A stretch of 64,000 nucleotides of DNA from CAXBDP01 sp963974465. GTDB lineage: Bacteria; Bacteroidota; Bacteroidia; Cytophagales; Cyclobacteriaceae. The stretch lies in assembly GCA_049340005.1 (NCBI GenBank), contig JBMPIY010000006.1. One strand, 5' to 3'. The position numbers were made by a program, and so were the translations under genes. Under the pieces are notes generated by a model that was not told the DNA's origin, made no database searches, and saw only the letters and a program-made list of their open reading frames with translations. Every line of letters starts with the position of its first letter. Position 1 is the stretch's first letter. Below are positions 8,403 through 17,096 of the stretch, in pieces.

Positions 8403-10859
8403 TCAGAAGTGAAAGGTTCTCTTTACTCTGTTATTTATATTAGTAAGCATTTCATATGGAATAATGTTCAAGGAATCAGCCATTTTTTTTATACTTTGTA
8501 GTAATCCAAATACTTCCACTTCATCGCCTTCGTGCGCATCTATGTTTGTGATATCCAGCATAGTCATGTCCATGCACACATTACCAATGGTGGGTGCAAA
8601 CTGCTTATTCACAATCATTCCTCCTGCTCCATTACTGAACAACCTACTGTAGCCATCTGCATAGCCAATAGAAACTATGGCTATTATCTTATCAGCTTCA
8701 ACTTTTCCCATTCTTCCATAGCCAACTGAACCACCCTTTTTCACCTTTTTAGTCTGAGTAATTTTAGTTTTTAGTGATGCTACAGTCTGTAATCTATCTT
8801 GAGTTTCATCGTCATTTGCAATTCCGTACAATCCAATTCCAAGTCTTACCATATCCAACTGATATTCAGTGAACCTACTTATGCCAGAACTATTCAGTGC
8901 GTGTAAGAGTGGTTTTTCAGGTAAAAGTTTCGCAATTTTTGTAGCCCATTTTTTAAAATGCTCAAGCTGTTCTAAACTAAATTTATCGAACACTGGATCG
9001 TCCGAAGCGGCTAAATGTGTGTAAATGGATTTGATTTTAATTCGAGATTGAGATTGCAGAATTTGACTTAGAATTTTATCATCTTCAGGCATAAAGCCAA
9101 GCCTATGCATCCCAGTATCTAAATTGAGGTGCGCATTTAGCTGAGCATTTTTGTTGGCCAAAAAAGTGAGGATAGAGCTTAAATAGGAAATTGAATAAAT
9201 CTCTGGTTCTAAGTTCCAAGTGAGCAATTGTTCGAAATTCTCTTCCGTTGTATTCATGACCATAATGGGTGTGTTTATCCCATTTTGTCTTAATGCAACG
9301 CCTTCATCTGCATAGGCAACAGAAAGGTAATCTACATTATGATGTTGCAATACTCTGGCTACCTCCCGCGATCCAGAACCATAGGCGGAGGCCTTCACCA
9401 TCACCATCATTTTAGTGCTTGGCTTCAGCAGAGATTTGAAATAATTGTAATTATGAACCAATGCTTCCAAATCAATTTCTAACCGAGTTGAATGGATTTG
9501 GTTGGTAAGTCTTTGAACTATTTTTTCGAATGAAAACACACGCCCACCTTTTACTAAGATCATTGAATCAGCAAATGACTTTACTTTAATTTGGCGAAGA
9601 AACTCATCAGTGCTTTCAAAGAATTGGGCATTCAGATTAAAAAGATTTTCGCACTTCTTAAAATCGTCACCTATCAAATAGACGTCATCAATTTTATATT
9701 GCTCAAGCAATTTGGCTATGTATGAATAGGTTTCAGTTGGGTTTGCTAGCTGAGCCAAAGCAGAAAGTATTACAGTTTTCTTATCCCTAATGCCAAATGA
9801 AATCAAATAATCCAATGCGACTTTCAAGCCAGCCAGATCATTGTTATAAGTGTCATCGATTATGATTGAGCCGAACTTGCCTTCCTTAATTTCTAATCTA
9901 GATTCAATTGGCTTAAGTGCTCTTATACCATTTACAATTGATTGATGAGAGATTTTTAATGCCAGCAACAATGATATGCAGTGAAATAGATTTTCTTTGG
10001 ATGCAGCATCTTTAAATGGGCATTCAAACTCAAATGACGCACCATTATAATTAACTCGCCAAAGTGAAAGGCTTTGATTAACAAGATGGAATTGGATATC
10101 AGCTTGACCTTGTTCATTTTTTGACCAAGACAGCCGCTTAGTTTTGGGGAATAATTCTTCTACTGTTTTCGCAACTAGCATTTGATCTGTAGAATAGATC
10201 AGGAGCCCGGTATTTTTAAATAACTGAAGCTTCTCATTCAGCTTATCTTCAACTGATCTGAAACCTTCCTCATGGGCTGTGCCAATATTTGTTATGATTC
10301 CGATATTTGGCTTAAGGATGATTTCTAGTTTGGTCATTTCTGCTTTCTGAGAAATACCAGCTTCGAAAATAGCCAAGTCGAAGTGTTCTGACATTTCCCA
10401 GACTGAGAGAGGCACGCCTATTTGTGAGTTGAAGCTTTTCGGGCTTTTTACTATTTTAAAATGGGAGTGAAGCAACTCTGTTAACCATTCTTTAACGATG
10501 GTTTTGCCATTGCTGCCAGTAATTCCAATTACCGGGTAAGAGAATTTTTGACGGTGAAAGGACGCAAGCATTTGAAGAGCCTGAAGAGTATCTGAAACTT
10601 CAAGAATATTACAATCGCCTGGAAATGGAAAAGCGGGTGGTAAATAGGAGACTACAAAATTTCGAATACCTTTTTCATAAGCAGCTGATAGATATAAGTG
10701 GCCATCGCTTTTTTCTCCCTTTAAGGCAAAAAATAAAGCCTGATCAGAAACATTGCCTACTCGAGTATCAATCAGTAACTGATCAATTGTCGTGTCTGGC
10801 TTTGCTATTTCCTTTCGGTTGCAATTGACTATTTCACTTATTTTCGAAATATTATACAT
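8403..10859 (-). CDS. Bifunctional MurF (Mur ligase) / alanine racemase
   Basis: An 818-residue fusion typical of Bacteroidota. Residues 1 to about 455 are a Mur ligase of MurF type, which adds D-Ala-D-Ala to the UDP-MurNAc-tripeptide; the ATP loop GITGSNGKT and the central-domain FEAGIS motif are present. From about 458 to 818 is a fold-type III PLP alanine racemase with the PLP lysine in VKASAYGSG, the Tyr-containing SIGYADGYSR segment and the RLGIGLYG motif. One polypeptide thus makes D-Ala and uses the dipeptide made from it. csaA lies 10 bp upstream in the same direction, so the two may be cotranscribed. Confidence 0.95.
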   Translation of the reverse strand: MYNISKISEIVNCNRKEIAKPDTTIDQLLIDTRVGNVSDQALFFALKGEKSDGHLYLSAAYEKGIRNFVVSYLPPAFPFPGDCNILEVSDTLQALQMLASFHRQKFSYPVIGITGSNGKTIVKEWLTELLHSHFKIVKSPKSFNSQIGVPLSVWEMSEHFDLAIFEAGISQKAEMTKLEIILKPNIGIITNIGTAHEEGFRSVEDKLNEKLQLFKNTGLLIYSTDQMLVAKTVEELFPKTKRLSWSKNEQGQADIQFHLVNQSLSLWRVNYNGASFEFECPFKDAASKENLFHCISLLLALKISHQSIVNGIRALKPIESRLEIKEGKFGSIIIDDTYNNDLAGLKVALDYLISFGIRDKKTVILSALAQLANPTETYSYIAKLLEQYKIDDVYLIGDDFKKCENLFNLNAQFFESTDEFLRQIKVKSFADSMILVKGGRVFSFEKIVQRLTNQIHSTRLEIDLEALVHNYNYFKSLLKPSTKMMVMVKASAYGSGSREVARVLQHHNVDYLSVAYADEGVALRQNGINTPIMVMNTTEENFEQLLTWNLEPEIYSISYLSSILTFLANKNAQLNAHLNLDTGMHRLGFMPEDDKILSQILQSQSRIKIKSIYTHLAASDDPVFDKFSLEQLEHFKKWATKIAKLLPEKPLLHALNSSGISRFTEYQLDMVRLGIGLYGIANDDETQDRLQTVASLKTKITQTKKVKKGGSVGYGRMGKVEADKIIAIVSIGYADGYSRLFSNGAGGMIVNKQFAPTIGNVCMDMTMLDITNIDAHEGDEVEVFGLLQSIKKMADSLNIIPYEMLTNINNRVKRTFHF

Positions 10860-10868
10860 GCTTATTCC

Positions 10869-11213
10869 TCAACACAGTTTTGCTCCATTTGGCACTTCTC
10901 CATCAACAGTGGCCAAGACTACATGTCCATTATCATCAAAGAAGCCCGTCACCAAGATTTCAGATAGCAAATTTGCGATTTGTTTTGGCTTGAAGTTACA
11001 TACAGCAATTACTTTTTTACCAATCAAATGCTCGGGCAAATAATGCTCAGTAATCTGTGCGCTTGATTTTTTTATACCTAGCTCAGGCCCCATGTCCACA
11101 TGCAATATGTAGGCAGGCTTTTTCGCTTTTTCAAAATGGCTTGCTCTTATAATAGTACCAATTCGGATGTCAACTTTGGCGAAGTCTCCCCAATCAATAT
11201 AATCATTTGTCAT
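10869..11213 (-). CDS. csaA: tRNA-binding protein / CsaA-type chaperone
   Basis: A 114-residue protein made of one OB-fold tRNA-binding domain (EMAP/Arc1p-like). Diagnostic segments are FAKVDIRIGTI near the start, HVDMGPELGIKKSSAQIT, and KKVIAVCNFKPKQI. CsaA proteins are dimers with tRNA-binding and proposed export-chaperone activity. The length and all blocks match the family. It sits 10 bp upstream of murF-alr on the same strand. Confidence 0.93.
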   Translation of the reverse strand: MTNDYIDWGDFAKVDIRIGTIIRASHFEKAKKPAYILHVDMGPELGIKKSSAQITEHYLPEHLIGKKVIAVCNFKPKQIANLLSEILVTGFFDDNGHVVLATVDGEVPNGAKLC

Positions 11214-11328
11214 AGGTGAATTTCTTAAATAAGCGGTTTTGTAGATAGATTTATATTTCTCCGAGCTGAAGTTAAATATTCTGGATTAGAGTAAGGAAGC
11301 TTATAAAATATTTTTCGTTAGACTGTTG

Positions 11329-11361
11329 TAAAAGGTTATTAATTAGTATATTTGGTGCCTA
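11329..11361 (+). promoter_or_regulatory. Bacteroidota-type promoter before the TonB locus
   Basis: TATATTTG at 11347-11354 matches the TAnnTTTG -7 consensus. A TTG at 11326-11328 lies 18 bp upstream as the -33 element. A transcript starting near 11361 would favour the ATG at 11376, rather than upstream TTG, GTG or ATG codons, as the start of the first gene. Confidence 0.55.
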
Positions 11362-11375
11362 TGCTGAAAAAACCT

Positions 11376-11786
11376 ATGAAAAACGAGTTTAAAGTAGTTT
11401 TGTTGATTTTTATATTTTCGGGAACTGCCTTTTCTTTTCAAGCAAATGCAGTTGACCAAAATAGCCATGAATCTTCTTGGTTAGCACTTCAAGATGCACA
11501 TCAAGAAAATCCAAATTCAGCTAAACAACAAAACCCAAACACACCATCTGCCAATAGCGAAGTGTCAGAGAAAACGGTGAGTTTCGATTTCGTAGAAGAA
11601 AACAAGCTGAAAAATGAGAGAGAGGATATCCTTATCACTCCAAATCAGAAATTAACACTTAAGAATAACCCTCCCGCAAATAGTAATTCGAAGAATTCAG
11701 AAAAAGTTGAAAGTGAAAGCCAATCTTCTATCCTTTCTTTCAACTTGATGCTAAACTTACTTTATAGATTTAAGACTAGCGACTAA
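11376..11786 (+). CDS. Short exported protein of unknown function
   Basis: I chose the ATG at 11376 because the product then starts with a clean Sec signal peptide (MKNEFK, hydrophobic core, cleavage near FQANA), and a promoter box lies just upstream. The mature part is about 110 residues, rich in Asn, Ser, Glu and Gln and probably disordered, ending in a short hydrophobic stretch. No domain is recognised. It lies 82 bp before a TonB-dependent receptor gene on the same strand, so it may belong to the same uptake locus. That role is inference. Confidence 0.55.
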   Translation: MKNEFKVVLLIFIFSGTAFSFQANAVDQNSHESSWLALQDAHQENPNSAKQQNPNTPSANSEVSEKTVSFDFVEENKLKNEREDILITPNQKLTLKNNPPANSNSKNSEKVESESQSSILSFNLMLNLLYRFKTSD

Positions 11787-11868
11787 AAAATCATTATTAG
11801 TCCTTATTTCTAAGTATCCAATTTCTTTTTGCAACATTATTGCATTAAGTTTGCAAGCCTAATTGGTT

Positions 11869-14232
11869 ATGCAATTGAAATCATTATTTCCACTATACTT
11901 TCTTTTTTCCTCAGTCCTAATTCATTTCAGCTTCTTTTTTGAAGCCAGCGGACAGGATTGTTCTGCAGAATTAATTCTCGAAATTCAAGATGCTGATAAT
12001 GCTGAGCCGCTTGCTGGAGCAGCTGTTTGGATCAATCAATTGGACAAAGGTCAAGCTGCTGATAATGATGGAATAGTCAAATTTTCAACCCTTTGTGTTG
12101 GTCAAAAGTACACTGTAGACATTCATTTTATTGGCTATGAGGAGATTCGGATAGAGTTTGTTGCTAAAGAGACTCAGAAAATTCAAGTAAAGCTCAATCA
12201 AAGTAATATAGTATTAAGTGAAGTGGTAGTAGACGGCGAGCGCCAAATTGCTATAACTCAAGCTACTCAGCAATTAAGAGGGCAAGCACTTTCACGATCC
12301 CGAGGCAAATCCTTGGGCGAGTCACTCAAAGACTTGCCAGGCCTCAGCTCCTTACAAACGGGGCCGGGAATTTCCAAGCCCGTAATACAGGGGCTGCATA
12401 GCAACCGAATCCTCATTCTTAACAATGGTATTCGTCAAGAAGGGCAGCAATGGGGAGCAGAGCATGCGCCAGAAATTGATCCATTCGTTGCTAGCAAAAT
12501 CACCGTTATAAAAGGTGCCGAAGGCGTAAAATATGGCCCAGATGCTATTGGAGGTGTTATCATTTTAGAGCCGGAGGATTTGCGAATCAACAAAAAATTT
12601 GGTGGTGAAATAAATACTGCTGGAATGACAAATAGTCGTATGGGGGTATTCTCCACCATTTTCGAAGGCAATATCTCTACCTTAAATAACTTCGGTTGGC
12701 GTGTTCAGGCTTCTGTCAAAAGGGGAGGTGACTTTCAAGCTCCTGATTATAATTTGATGAACACAGGAGTGAAGGAGCTAAATTTTTCACTTGCTGGTGG
12801 TTGGAACACAGAAAACAAAGGGCTGGAAGTATTCTTTAGCCGATTCAATACCGACATTGGCATCCTAAGAAGTGCTCATATCGGGAACCTTACTGATTTG
12901 GAAGATGCAATTGGCCGTAATGAACCATTCTATCAAAGGGATTTTTCTTATGAAATCGATAATCCAAGACAAGAACTTAAACACTCCTTGCTAAAATTGA
13001 ATGGCTACTGGACTGCACTAAATCTGGGTAAGATTAAAGCGAAGTACGGTGGTCAATGGAATTTACGTCGTGAATTCGATGTCCGTAGAGGCGGGAGGTC
13101 AGATAGAGCGGCAATAGATATGGATCTGAATACACACAGTCTTGATTTGGGATTGGAGCATAAAGCAATTGGCTCCTTGAAAGGCGAAGTAGGCATTACT
13201 GGCATATATCAGCAGAATAGAAATGTACCTGGAACTGGAGTTGACCCACTTATACCATTTTTCAATCAATTCACTACTGGCATTTTCTTGATTGAGAAAT
13301 ACATTAAAGACAATTGGCAATTGGAATTTGGTGCTAGATACGATCATCGAGAGTTAGAGGTGAAAACTTTTAACGAAAGTAACCAATTAGTGAATCCTAA
13401 ATACTCGTTCGATAATCATACCTTTTCAATTGGAGGGCAAATTGATTTGAATGAGAGCATTCGACTTTCAAGTAATTTGGGTTCGGCTTGGAGGCCACCT
13501 CATGTCAGTGAGCTTTTTAGCAATGGACTTCATCATGGAGTTGCAGCTATTGAAAGAGGCTTATTATACGAAGGGGGTATATTGTCAGATGTGGAAAACA
13601 GTGAAGCAATTAAGGCCGAGTCCTCATTAAAATGGGTAAATACTCTGAGTATAAATAAGAATAAATGGAGCGCTGTTGCGAATCCATATATTCAGCGAAT
13701 TAATAATTTTGTTTATCTGGAGCCTAAGCCTGGAGAGTTCGTACTTACTGTAAGAGGAGCGTTCCCACTTCAACAATATGTGCAGACGGATGCTCAATTA
13801 GTTGGCTTTGATGGAACAGTAAACTATGACTTTACTACAGATTTGAATGCTACATTGAGTTATAGTATGGTTCGTGCAAATGACCTGAATAAGAACGAAG
13901 CCATAATTTGGATGCCTGCAGATAGGTATAATTTTTCTTTACGTAAAAATTTTTCTGGAAAATTCAGTCCATTTATTGAAGGCTCCGTTTCGCATGTTGC
14001 GCGGCAAAGCAGAGTGTCAGACGACAGAGATTTTACTGCTGCACCAGATGCTTATCAATTGGTTGATTTGGCTTTGGGAGCAAGTACTACTGTAGGATCC
14101 AATAATTTGAGTCTTTTTATAGATGTTGAAAACTTAATGAATACATCTTACAGAGACTATATGAATAGACTAAGATACTATGCTGATGAACTGGGAAGAA
14201 ACATCAGTATTAGATTTCAATATCAGTTTTAA
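11869..14232 (+). CDS. TonB-dependent outer-membrane receptor
   Basis: About 787 residues from the ATG at 11869. After a signal peptide there is a carboxypeptidase-regulatory-like domain (about residues 30-110), then a plug domain with the DLPGLSS and KGAEGVKYGPDAIGG blocks, then a 22-strand-type barrel ending in the terminal aromatic residue (QYQF). The order of plug motifs resembles the ZnuD/metal receptor group, but the substrate cannot be settled from sequence. The next gene (14262) encodes a small lipoprotein that often accompanies such receptors in Bacteroidota, and the preceding gene encodes a short exported protein. Confidence 0.93.
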   Translation: MQLKSLFPLYFLFSSVLIHFSFFFEASGQDCSAELILEIQDADNAEPLAGAAVWINQLDKGQAADNDGIVKFSTLCVGQKYTVDIHFIGYEEIRIEFVAKETQKIQVKLNQSNIVLSEVVVDGERQIAITQATQQLRGQALSRSRGKSLGESLKDLPGLSSLQTGPGISKPVIQGLHSNRILILNNGIRQEGQQWGAEHAPEIDPFVASKITVIKGAEGVKYGPDAIGGVIILEPEDLRINKKFGGEINTAGMTNSRMGVFSTIFEGNISTLNNFGWRVQASVKRGGDFQAPDYNLMNTGVKELNFSLAGGWNTENKGLEVFFSRFNTDIGILRSAHIGNLTDLEDAIGRNEPFYQRDFSYEIDNPRQELKHSLLKLNGYWTALNLGKIKAKYGGQWNLRREFDVRRGGRSDRAAIDMDLNTHSLDLGLEHKAIGSLKGEVGITGIYQQNRNVPGTGVDPLIPFFNQFTTGIFLIEKYIKDNWQLEFGARYDHRELEVKTFNESNQLVNPKYSFDNHTFSIGGQIDLNESIRLSSNLGSAWRPPHVSELFSNGLHHGVAAIERGLLYEGGILSDVENSEAIKAESSLKWVNTLSINKNKWSAVANPYIQRINNFVYLEPKPGEFVLTVRGAFPLQQYVQTDAQLVGFDGTVNYDFTTDLNATLSYSMVRANDLNKNEAIIWMPADRYNFSLRKNFSGKFSPFIEGSVSHVARQSRVSDDRDFTAAPDAYQLVDLALGASTTVGSNNLSLFIDVENLMNTSYRDYMNRLRYYADELGRNISIRFQYQF

Positions 14233-14261
14233 TTAATGTTTAACTTAAATTCAGTGGGAAA

Positions 14262-14834
14262 ATGAATTACAAAACAACAATGAACAAAAGCTTATTGCTG
14301 CTATTATTTGCATCGATATTTGCTTCGGCATGCAGCAGCGATGATGATCCAGAGCCAGAAAATGAAACAGAAATCATCACAAGAGTAGAAATGAAATTTA
14401 CCAATACGCTTAACACAAGCGAGGTGGTAACGGCCAAAGTTGATGATCCTGATGGGCCTGGTGGTAACGACCCTATTTTTACTCACCCAACGCTCAAGCC
14501 AGGAACAGTTTACAGTGTAAGTATTGAGCTTTTCAATGATTTGGAAGGGGAAGATATTACTGAGGAAGTCCAAGAAGAAGCTGATGAACACCAATTCTTC
14601 TTTATTCCAACAGGAGATATATTCACAACTATCGCATATGATGATGTGGATGATTTTGGAAGACCTGTCGGTTTGAGTTCTATATTCACAACGGGAGTAG
14701 CAGGCACTGGGACATTACGAGTAGTGTTAAGACACATGCCAAATAAAACGGCTGCTGGTGTAGCAGAAGGTATTATTAATAATGCAGGGGGTGATACAGA
14801 TGTCGATATTATCGTCAATGTAACAGTACAGTAA
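14262..14834 (+). CDS. Acidic lipoprotein following the TonB receptor
   Basis: 190 residues (or 184 from the second Met). It has a lipoprotein signal with lipobox ending at Cys24 (ASACSS), followed by an Asp/Glu-rich linker (DDDPEPENETE). The mature part has blocks (GTVYSVSIELFND, EEADEHQFFF, LRVVLRHMPN) shared by a family of Bacteroidota lipoproteins encoded beside TonB receptors, often labelled as type 1 periplasmic-binding-fold proteins. It probably helps present ligand at the outer membrane. Only 29 bp separates it from the receptor gene, and a strong terminator follows. Confidence 0.72.
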   Translation: MNYKTTMNKSLLLLLFASIFASACSSDDDPEPENETEIITRVEMKFTNTLNTSEVVTAKVDDPDGPGGNDPIFTHPTLKPGTVYSVSIELFNDLEGEDITEEVQEEADEHQFFFIPTGDIFTTIAYDDVDDFGRPVGLSSIFTTGVAGTGTLRVVLRHMPNKTAAGVAEGIINNAGGDTDVDIIVNVTVQ

Positions 14835-14846
14835 AACAAATTTTAA

Positions 14847-14893
14847 TCAATAAAAAAGGCTGCTTAAACTAATTAGGCAGCCTTTTTTATTGA
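14847..14893. terminator. Bidirectional rho-independent terminator
   Basis: A perfect 17-bp inverted repeat with a GGCTGC core flanked by A and T tracts and a 13-bp loop. It lies between the convergent lipoprotein gene (+) and the HisA-like gene (-) and can serve both. Confidence 0.9.
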
Positions 14894-14907
14894 TTTTCAC
14901 AGTGTAA

Positions 14908-15651
14908 TTAAGGTTCGTCGGTTGTGTAATTGCTAGTAAATTTTTCTAGAGATTTTAAATCGATCTTATTCTCATAAAGCGCTTTCCCGAAAATAACTCC
15001 ATAAACTCCCAAATCTTGAAGTTTGGAGATATCATCCACAGATCGTACACCGCCACTTGCCAAAACACATAAGCCAGGAAAACGATCAATAAGATTTTTG
15101 TATAAATCAAATGAGGGGCCTTCCATTAATCCATCTTTTGAAATATCAGTAGTTTTAATATATTTCAAGCTTCTGAAATAGAAACTATCCACATGATCGT
15201 AAATATCTATTTCGGTTTTTTTCTCCCAACCTTTAATCAAGATCTTTTCGTTTAGCGCATCAGCTCCAAGAACTATTCTATTTCGGCCATAAGAAATAAT
15301 CCAAGATGCGAACCAATCGGGCTTGTTTACTGCGATGGTTGCAGCTGTTATAGAAGTTGCTCCATATTCATAGGCCTTACTAATGTCGCCATCAGTATTA
15401 ATCCCCCCGCTAAAATTTATTCTCAAATTGGTATAACCAGCAATGGTTTCCAAGATGTGGTAATTTACTGGCGAGCCACGGCGTGCGCCATCCAAATCTA
15501 CCAAATGGATGATCCTAATGCCATGATCTTCAAATTTCTTGGCAAGCTCCAAAGGGTCTTCTTTGTATACCTTCTCATTTGTAAAGTCACCCTTTTGGAG
15601 CCTTACAAATTTCCCGTTGAGTATCGATATGGAAGGAATAATTTCAATCAT
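14908..15651 (-). CDS. HisA-like TIM-barrel protein with altered active site
   Basis: 247 residues with clear HisA/HisF-family structure: the two half-barrel phosphate-binding motifs (FSGGINTDGDI and LASGGVRSVDDI), HLVDLDGA, and the second-half catalytic Asp131 in LGADALN with Thr168-Asp169 in KTTDISKDG. The N-terminal catalytic Asp of HisA (Asp8 of the Thermotoga enzyme, in the PAIDL motif) is Ser9 here, in IIPSISILNGK. No other histidine genes are nearby. It may be a paralogue with a different or lost isomerase role, or an unusual HisA. The nearest gene, lysA, is divergent. Confidence 0.8.
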   Translation of the reverse strand: MIEIIPSISILNGKFVRLQKGDFTNEKVYKEDPLELAKKFEDHGIRIIHLVDLDGARRGSPVNYHILETIAGYTNLRINFSGGINTDGDISKAYEYGATSITAATIAVNKPDWFASWIISYGRNRIVLGADALNEKILIKGWEKKTEIDIYDHVDSFYFRSLKYIKTTDISKDGLMEGPSFDLYKNLIDRFPGLCVLASGGVRSVDDISKLQDLGVYGVIFGKALYENKIDLKSLEKFTSNYTTDEP

Positions 15652-15828
15652 GAATCATAAAATAAAAATTTGAATGGAGGATTTTAATTCAAATGTACTT
15701 GACAATTTTTAATGAAAAACTAAATGGTCGATTGCTAATATACTAAATATCCGACTTTATTTTAATTGTTCATAAAACAATCATTTTTTTCGATTTGCCA
15801 GAATGCAGGAGGGCAAGGGTTCTTTCCA

Positions 15829-15836
15829 TATATTTG
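15829..15836 (+). promoter_or_regulatory. Possible -7 box of lysA
   Basis: TATATTTG matches the Bacteroidota -7 element and lies 26 bp upstream of the GTG at 15862. No convincing TTG is seen at -33 spacing. It falls inside what would be coding sequence if a TTG at 15766 were the start, which argues for the later start. Confidence 0.35.
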
Positions 15837-15861
15837 TGAGCATTTTCAAACTCATTTATTC

Positions 15862-17085
15862 GTGACTCCACAATATTCAATTCAAAACCTCCCGCTTACT
15901 CAAATTGCTGAACAGTTTGGCACTCCACTTTACGTATATGATTCGGAAAAGATCATTTCAAATTACAATACCCTAGCAAATGCTTTTCCCGGACTTAAGG
16001 TCAAAATCAAATATGCAAGTAAAGCATTAACCAACATTGCTATTTTGAAGCTATTAAAAAAGGTTGGTTCTGGTATGGATGCCGTGTCAATAGAGGAGGT
16101 GAAAATTGGATTGAAAGCAGGCTTTGAACCAAGTGAAATCCTGTTTACGCCAAATAGCGTTGCTATGGACGAAATAGATGAAGCGGTAAAATTGGGCGTG
16201 GTTATCAATATCGACAATATTTCTGTGCTTGAGCAATTCGGACATAAATACCACAATACAGTACCATGTTGCATACGCTTCAACCCTGGGATAATGGCGG
16301 GAGGTCACTCCAAGATTTCCGTTGGCCATATCGACTCGAAGTTTGGAATTTCCATTTTGCAGCTGAGACATGTCATCAGAGTAGTGGAAGCAAATAACAT
16401 GAAAATCAATGGATTACACGTGCATACTGGCTCGGATATTCTCGATGCAGAAGTATTCTTGCGAGGAGCAGAAATCCTATTCGATGCAGCTATGAGCTTT
16501 CCAGATTTAGATTTTATTGATTTTGGCAGCGGTTTCAAAGTTGCTTACAGAGATGGCGATGTTACCACGGATATTGTGGCTTTGGGCGCTAGATTGAGCA
16601 AAGCCTTTAAGAATTTCTGTATGGAATATGGCCGTGAACTTGAGCTTTGGTTTGAGCCAGGGAAATATCTGGTAAGTGAAGCTGGAATTCTACTCGTGAA
16701 AGCTAATGTAATTAAAACCACTCCTGCTACTGTATTTGTAGGAGTCAACTCAGGCATGAATCACTTGCTTAGACCAATGATGTATGAAGCATATCATGAC
16801 ATTGTAAATGTGAGTAATCCTGATGGAACGCCTAGAGTTTATACAGTTGTTGGTTATATCTGCGAGACGGATACCCTAGGCGCAGACAGAAAATTGTCTG
16901 AAACGCGGGAGGGTGATGTATTGGCAATAATGAACGCCGGGGCTTATGGCTACATGATGGCTTCTAACTATAATTCAAGACCAAAACCAGCAGAAGTTTT
17001 AGTTCATGAAGGCAAAGCCCATTTGATTAGAAAACGTGAAACTCTTGATGATATTCTAAGGAATCAAGTAGATATAGAATTATAG
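15862..17085 (+). CDS. lysA: Diaminopimelate decarboxylase
   Basis: The frame is open from 15766, but no in-frame ATG precedes the conserved core. GTG at 15862 gives a 407-residue protein of normal length beginning just before TPQYSIQN. This fold-type III PLP enzyme makes L-lysine from meso-diaminopimelate. Visible are the PLP lysine in IKYASKAL, the HTGSD and GGH/GSGFK glycine loops, the FEPGK motif and the C-terminal CETDTLG and NAGAYG segments. The upstream 32 codons have no recognisable match and contain a promoter-like box. It is monocistronic and followed by a hairpin. Confidence 0.93.
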   Translation: MTPQYSIQNLPLTQIAEQFGTPLYVYDSEKIISNYNTLANAFPGLKVKIKYASKALTNIAILKLLKKVGSGMDAVSIEEVKIGLKAGFEPSEILFTPNSVAMDEIDEAVKLGVVINIDNISVLEQFGHKYHNTVPCCIRFNPGIMAGGHSKISVGHIDSKFGISILQLRHVIRVVEANNMKINGLHVHTGSDILDAEVFLRGAEILFDAAMSFPDLDFIDFGSGFKVAYRDGDVTTDIVALGARLSKAFKNFCMEYGRELELWFEPGKYLVSEAGILLVKANVIKTTPATVFVGVNSGMNHLLRPMMYEAYHDIVNVSNPDGTPRVYTVVGYICETDTLGADRKLSETREGDVLAIMNAGAYGYMMASNYNSRPKPAEVLVHEGKAHLIRKRETLDDILRNQVDIEL

Positions 17086-17096
17086 AAATTAGCTGA

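Noticed and set aside
15766..15861. N-terminal extension of lysA from a TTG
   Set aside because: The extra 32 residues match nothing typical of the family and hold a promoter-like box; GTG at 15862 gives normal length.
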